Source of the DNA: Alphaproteobacteria bacterium
GTDB taxonomy: Bacteria; Pseudomonadota; Alphaproteobacteria; Micavibrionales; Micavibrionaceae
Assembly (NCBI GenBank): GCA_018608245.1
Contig: JABAZY010000048.1
Location: forward strand, 7,289-70,781
DNA: 63,493 nt
Direction of reading: 5' to 3'
Part shown: piece by piece, positions 59,491-63,493 of the stretch
Position numbering within the stretch: the first letter of the stretch is position 1
Layout of the letters: each line of letters opens with the position of its first letter
The notes under the pieces: generated by a model
Told to the model about the DNA's origin: nothing
Database searches by the model: none
The model's input: the letters and a program-made list of their open reading frames with translations, nothing else
Translations under genes and position numbers: made by a program

Positions 59491-60426
59491 ATGGCTGATA
59501 AGATTTTTAAGATAGGCACTCGTGACTCACCGTTGGCAATGAGACAGGCTAATATTTTGGCTGAATTGCTTGGTGAGGCGCATAAGGATTTGGATATCCA
59601 AATTGTACCTATAAGAAGTAAGGCAGATTGGAAAAAGAGCGAAGGTGAAAAGCCTTTATCTGAAGAAGCTGGCGGTAAAGGCCTGTTTGCAAAGGAAATT
59701 GAGCAAGCACTTATCCGTGGTGAGGTCGATTGCGGTGTTCATTCCCTAAAGGATATGGCGTCAGAATTACCAGAAGGGTTGGTTATTCATCACGTTCTAG
59801 AACGTGCAAACCCACAAGACGCGTTGATTTGTAACAAGTATAGCTCTTTAAATGAATTGCCCGAAGGTGCTGTGCTTGGTACATGCAGTACAAGACGCGC
59901 AGCGATTGCTCTTAATCTTCGCCCAGATTTAAATATTATGCCTTTCAGAGGAAATGTGCAGACACGTATTGATAAAATTGCGGCTGGCCAAGTTGATGCT
60001 ACTTTTTTAGCAATGGCTGGCCTTGAGCGGTTAAATATACAAAATGATATGATTCATCCAGTCAGCGTTAAAAATATGTTACCTGCTTGTGGGCAAGGCA
60101 TTATCTGTATGGAAAGCCGAGAAGGGGATACCAACGCCCATACTATATTGAACGCTGTTAACCATACTCCAACAGCTCTATGCGCGACAGCGGAGCGTGA
60201 GGTATTGAGTGTTCTAGATGGAACGTGCCATACGCCAATTAGTGCCTATGCAACACTGGATAGACAAACGCTGAGCCTAAAAGTGCAAATTTACAGTTTG
60301 GATGGGCAGCAAAAATACGAAGCTGAGCAAGTAGCTAGCAATGTGACGTTAGATAGCGCAAAGCAATGTGGAGCCTCTATTGGTCAAAAGCTATTGGACG
60401 AAATGCCTGAGGGCTTTTTAGCGTAA
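59491..60426 (+). CDS. hemC: Hydroxymethylbilane synthase (porphobilinogen deaminase)
   Basis: 311 residues: IGTRDSPLAMRQANIL, GVHSLKDMASELPEGL (active-site Asp region), GTCSTRRAAIALNLRPDL, FRGNVQTRIDKIA, and the dipyrromethane cofactor Cys in LDGTCHTPI. Joins four porphobilinogens in heme synthesis. Its stop overlaps the hemD start by one base, so translation is coupled. Confidence 0.97.
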   Translation: MADKIFKIGTRDSPLAMRQANILAELLGEAHKDLDIQIVPIRSKADWKKSEGEKPLSEEAGGKGLFAKEIEQALIRGEVDCGVHSLKDMASELPEGLVIHHVLERANPQDALICNKYSSLNELPEGAVLGTCSTRRAAIALNLRPDLNIMPFRGNVQTRIDKIAAGQVDATFLAMAGLERLNIQNDMIHPVSVKNMLPACGQGIICMESREGDTNAHTILNAVNHTPTALCATAEREVLSVLDGTCHTPISAYATLDRQTLSLKVQIYSLDGQQKYEAEQVASNVTLDSAKQCGASIGQKLLDEMPEGFLA

Positions 60427-61127
60427 TGTCTAAGCTTATTCTTATTACACGCCCTATAGAAGACGCTAAAAAGATAGAGGCAGATATCATCAAAATGGGG
60501 CATAAAGCCTTTATTGAACCATTATTAGAAATTAAGCCCCACCAAGTATCAATTGAGGATTTAAACGCCTATTCAGGGCTTATCTTTACCAGTAGAAATG
60601 CTGTACGTGTTTTTACTCAGTTGTCAGCGATACGTGATATTCCCATCTACGTTGTAGGCGAAAACACCAGAAAATCAGCAAGAACCATGGGTTTTTCTAA
60701 AGTTATTTTGGCAGGAGATACGGTTAGAGAACTTACTAATGCTTTACCCGCTGGGCATTATTGGCATGGGCGCGGGCAAGATGTGACAATGTCCATTACG
60801 CAAGCTTTTGAGCATAATTACAATGTAATAATTGAGGAGAAAATACTCTATCATGCTGAAAAACATAGTAAATTTTCGGATGAGTGCTTCAGGCACATAA
60901 AGAATCAAGATTTTGATGAAATCTTGTTTTTCTCGGCACGTACAGCGGAGGCATTTGTAGCCTGTTACAGAAGAGATTTTAATGCTGAGCGGGCTTTAGA
61001 GGGATTAAAACAGACAAAAGCCTTGTGTCTTAGTTCTTCCATGATAAAGTGTCTTTCGGAAATAAAATGGCAAGATATTGCTGTGGCAGATAAGCCAAAT
61101 CGTCAGTCATTACTGACTTTGATATAA
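60426..61127 (+). CDS. hemD: Uroporphyrinogen-III synthase
   Basis: 233 residues with the loose HemD pattern: LITRPIEDAKKIEADIIKMG at the N-terminus, YSGLIFTSRNAVRVFTQL, IYVVGENTRKSARTMGF and FDEILFFSARTAEAFVACY, then LCLSSSMIKCL. Weak conservation is normal for HemD; position directly after hemC secures the call. It cyclises hydroxymethylbilane with inversion of ring D. Confidence 0.93.
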   Translation: MSKLILITRPIEDAKKIEADIIKMGHKAFIEPLLEIKPHQVSIEDLNAYSGLIFTSRNAVRVFTQLSAIRDIPIYVVGENTRKSARTMGFSKVILAGDTVRELTNALPAGHYWHGRGQDVTMSITQAFEHNYNVIIEEKILYHAEKHSKFSDECFRHIKNQDFDEILFFSARTAEAFVACYRRDFNAERALEGLKQTKALCLSSSMIKCLSEIKWQDIAVADKPNRQSLLTLI

Positions 61128-61160
61128 ATTAAAACGAACAAACTATTTTTGGAGCATAAA

Positions 61161-62888
61161 ATGAGTGAGAATAAAGGTACTAAAAAAGCCCCACTTCAAA
61201 ACGCAGGGGAAATTATTGAGCGCTTTGGAGGAATTCGTCCAATGGCTGCGAAAATTGATACGCCTGTCACAACTGTACAAGGGTGGAAAAAACGTGATGT
61301 TATTCCTGCAACACGCCGTGCGGATATTTTAAGTGCCGCAAAAGAAAATAACATTGATTTAACAGATATTGCTGATGCCGTAGCTTCTAGTGTTGCAAAT
61401 GAAAATAAATCTGTACGCGCCAAGTCAGCTGCAAAGTCAAAAACACAAGCTTCTAAAAAAGTGGCACCTAAAATTACTTCAACTGAAAATAAGGCAATGG
61501 ATCAGCTGGAACAAACAGATGCAATTTATAAAGTTGAAGAAGCTAAGACGCCAGAGGTGAAGGGTACGCATACAGTGAATGTGGATGATAATGATTTGTC
61601 TACGGTTGAACACGATGCCATCATGAAAGCCATTTCAGATAATAGCCGCAAGAACGCTGTTCAAACGGTATGGATTGTTACTATTCTTTTATTGGTGGCA
61701 GCGGCTGTGGCGGCTTTTTTGTTATGGCCTAGCGCTAAGAAAATCAACAATCTAGAAAATGATATTAATACGCTTGCAAGTGAAGTTGATGACGTTAATG
61801 ACAAAACATCTTTAATGGATGGTGTAACGACGGACAAAATGAAGCAACGCATGGATGGGTTACAAAACCAAGCACGTAATATTCAATCAGCTGTTGAGCA
61901 GTTAGCTACAGAAGCTAAATCTGTTGGGCAAGTTGCGCTGGGTGAAGAGGGCATTAATCTATCAAGCCGTATCAGTGTTTTAGAAGAAAAATTAAAAGGC
62001 TTTGATGGCTTAGACGCTTTAATGTCGCGTATTCAAGTCTTGGAAAGCACGGTCCCTGGACAAGAACAATTAGCAAAATCAGTAGATGAGCTTCGTGGTG
62101 TTGTACAAAGTGGTGGTACACGTATTACTGATGGTGTTGAGAGAGCTAAAGACGCTAAGACTGCATTGGGCGAAACAATGGGAGGCGTTTCTGGGAATGA
62201 AATGAAGGCAGCGGCAATGCTTTTGACTTTATCGCAAATGCGTCGTTCACTTGATCGTGAACAGCCATTTTCAGATGATCTTGCATTGGTACAAAAACTT
62301 GCAGGACAAGATAATGATGAGTTACAGGGAGCGATTGAAAAATTAGCACCTTATGCTGATAGCGGTGTGTTATCCATTGGTGGTTTAGCAGGGGAGTTTA
62401 AAGGGCTTGCTGGGGAAGCTGTTGCGGCGTCCATTGCGGGTGAAGATTTATCTTTGAAGGATAAAGCTAAGGCACGTTTTAACAATGTTATTCAACTCGA
62501 AAAAGATGGAAAGCTTTTAACAGGTACTGAAACACAAGCTATTATACACAATGCAGAAAAATATCTTAATACAGGTGATGCAGAAAAAGCGATTGCTGAA
62601 CTTAAGAAGCTAGATGGAAAAACTGCAGAGCAAGTGCAACCATTTATTCAACGTGCGGAACTGTCATTATTGGCTAAACGTGTGCAAGATTTAGCGGCGG
62701 CAGATGTTTTAACAAACCAAATATCGACAGATGCTGGCGGGTTAGAGCGCACGCAGAGAGATACAGAGATTAACTTGAATGAAGTTGAAGACATTTTAAA
62801 TGAATCAACGTCTGATATTCCGTCACCTGTTGGAAATGAAGGTGTTCTTCCAAAGTCTGATTTTAAAGGTTTCTCAGCGAGACAATAA
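61161..62888 (+). CDS. Alphaproteobacterial mitofilin-like (Mic60) membrane protein with N-terminal HTH-like domain
   Basis: 575 residues from ATG 61161, with GGAG six bases upstream. Residues 15-65 look like a small helix-turn-helix (IIERFGGIRPMAAKI, TTVQGWKKRDVIPATRRADI). A Lys/Ala linker follows, one membrane helix near 168-190 (TVWIVTILLLVAAAVAAFLL), a long coiled coil (195-340) and a C-terminal mitofilin-like helical region (KARFNNVIQLEKDGKLL). Mic60 homologues next to hemD and hemY shape intracytoplasmic membranes in alphaproteobacteria. The N-terminal HTH is unusual for a membrane-shaping protein. Confidence 0.85.
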   Translation: MSENKGTKKAPLQNAGEIIERFGGIRPMAAKIDTPVTTVQGWKKRDVIPATRRADILSAAKENNIDLTDIADAVASSVANENKSVRAKSAAKSKTQASKKVAPKITSTENKAMDQLEQTDAIYKVEEAKTPEVKGTHTVNVDDNDLSTVEHDAIMKAISDNSRKNAVQTVWIVTILLLVAAAVAAFLLWPSAKKINNLENDINTLASEVDDVNDKTSLMDGVTTDKMKQRMDGLQNQARNIQSAVEQLATEAKSVGQVALGEEGINLSSRISVLEEKLKGFDGLDALMSRIQVLESTVPGQEQLAKSVDELRGVVQSGGTRITDGVERAKDAKTALGETMGGVSGNEMKAAAMLLTLSQMRRSLDREQPFSDDLALVQKLAGQDNDELQGAIEKLAPYADSGVLSIGGLAGEFKGLAGEAVAASIAGEDLSLKDKAKARFNNVIQLEKDGKLLTGTETQAIIHNAEKYLNTGDAEKAIAELKKLDGKTAEQVQPFIQRAELSLLAKRVQDLAAADVLTNQISTDAGGLERTQRDTEINLNEVEDILNESTSDIPSPVGNEGVLPKSDFKGFSARQ

Positions 62889-62966
62889 TTCAACGTTTTT
62901 TTGAAGGAGCGTTGACCCAAGTAAATTAACTCAAGTAAAAATAACCTAAGTAAAGGGGTGTATCTA

Positions 62967-63493
62967 TTGATACAAACATTTTGGTTTTTTATTCAAATTT
63001 CATTAATCGTTACCGCACTGGTATGGATTTCTTTTCAGACGGGTGAAGTAACCATTGATTTAATGGATTATACTTTAAAAACTGAACTAGGCATTTTTCT
63101 TCTTGGCCTTATTATTATATTTTTTGTCGTGTCTTTGTTTTTATGGGCAGTAAAAACAATTATTACAGCGCCTAGGATTATTGCAGAACAGCATAAAGAA
63201 ACACAAAAAAACCGTGGTTATAGGGCCTTAACAAAAGGGTTGGTTGCTGTTGCTGTAGGTGATAGTAAACTTGCGAATAAATATTCTAAAAAAGCTAAAA
63301 ACTTGATCGGTGCAAATGAAGGCCTTCCTACTTTATTAGAAGCGCAAGCGGCACGTCTTAGAGGGGATGAAGAAGTTGCGCATAATTGTTTTGTGGCGCT
63401 GGCTAATAATAAAGACACGGCATTTTTAGGCTTGCGTGGATTATTACGTACTTCCCTTGATCAAGGTGATTACGTTCAGGCTCTAGATTATAT
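62967..63493 (+). CDS. hemY: HemY family protein, N-terminal part (cut by window end)
   Basis: At least 175 residues, open to the edge. Two membrane helices (IQISLIVTALVWISF and ELGIFLLGLIIIFFVVSLFLW) are followed by a TPR-like helical region (RGYRALTKGLVAVAVGDSKLA, LLEAQAARLRGDEEVA), the HemY pattern. Likely start TTG 62967 with AAGGGG eight bases upstream; GTG 62958 is possible. It follows the mitofilin-like gene, completing the hemC-hemD-Mic60-hemY order. Confidence 0.88.
   Translation, partial: MIQTFWFFIQISLIVTALVWISFQTGEVTIDLMDYTLKTELGIFLLGLIIIFFVVSLFLWAVKTIITAPRIIAEQHKETQKNRGYRALTKGLVAVAVGDSKLANKYSKKAKNLIGANEGLPTLLEAQAARLRGDEEVAHNCFVALANNKDTAFLGLRGLLRTSLDQGDYVQALDY

Overview
The window is chromosomal DNA from a fairly AT-rich alphaproteobacterium. 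The placement rests on several signatures. A short SRP RNA gene sits directly upstream of dnaX-ybaB. RNase E has a large charged insertion inside its S1 domain and ends in a KGWW tail. There are COQ9, a COQ8-like kinase, DUF1674, DUF2794 and GapR genes. A hemC-hemD-mitofilin(Mic60)-hemY cluster closes the window. The lineage cannot be fixed further without a tree. I saw no insertion sequence, integrase, CRISPR array or rRNA. One tRNA (Arg-CCG) is present.

Layout. Positions 1-15443 form a type I secretion locus: a 3113-residue mosaic adhesin with ten T1SS-143-type repeats, then a TolC-type outer membrane channel, an ABC exporter with a degenerate C39-like domain, and an HlyD-type fusion protein. 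Intrinsic terminators follow the adhesin and the TolC gene. The adhesin N-terminus carries three TAAG motifs, the sequence type cut by LapG periplasmic proteases in LapA-like adhesins, which suggests regulated release.

Positions 15489-24252 hold thrS, tspO, infC (read here from an AUC start), an amino-acid-oxidase-like flavoprotein, the SRP RNA, dnaX, ybaB, a heavy-metal exporter-like membrane protein and xthA. Positions 24253-43697 are mostly housekeeping: a DUF1223 gene and typA separated by a long hairpin, a small DUF1674 gene, an AroQ-like enzyme coupled to rsmB, rpe, heparinase-like, radA, cvpA, purF, an SDR, mscS, der-bamB-TPR, DUF2794, icd, an L,D-transpeptidase and a small lipoprotein. 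Positions 43914-52822 hold an amidase, rne with a long leader, an intergenic region ending in a strong terminator, a CBS protein, tRNA-Arg, a RimK-like ligase paired with an aspartoacylase-like hydrolase, and the COQ8-like kinase.

Positions 52851-57257 are the least ordinary part. COQ9 is followed by an orphan DotI/IcmL-like protein, GapR, an unrecognised 184-residue protein, three tandem overlapping lipoproteins that look like a paralogous family, a 5'-truncated EVE-domain gene and a small membrane protein. The window ends with gpsA, tsaD divergent from hemC, hemD, a Mic60-like protein with a helix-turn-helix-like N-terminus, and the start of hemY.

Calls are from reading sequence and translated proteins only; no database search was run. 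Family names are recognition by motif and overall pattern. Promoters and RNA structures were matched by eye.
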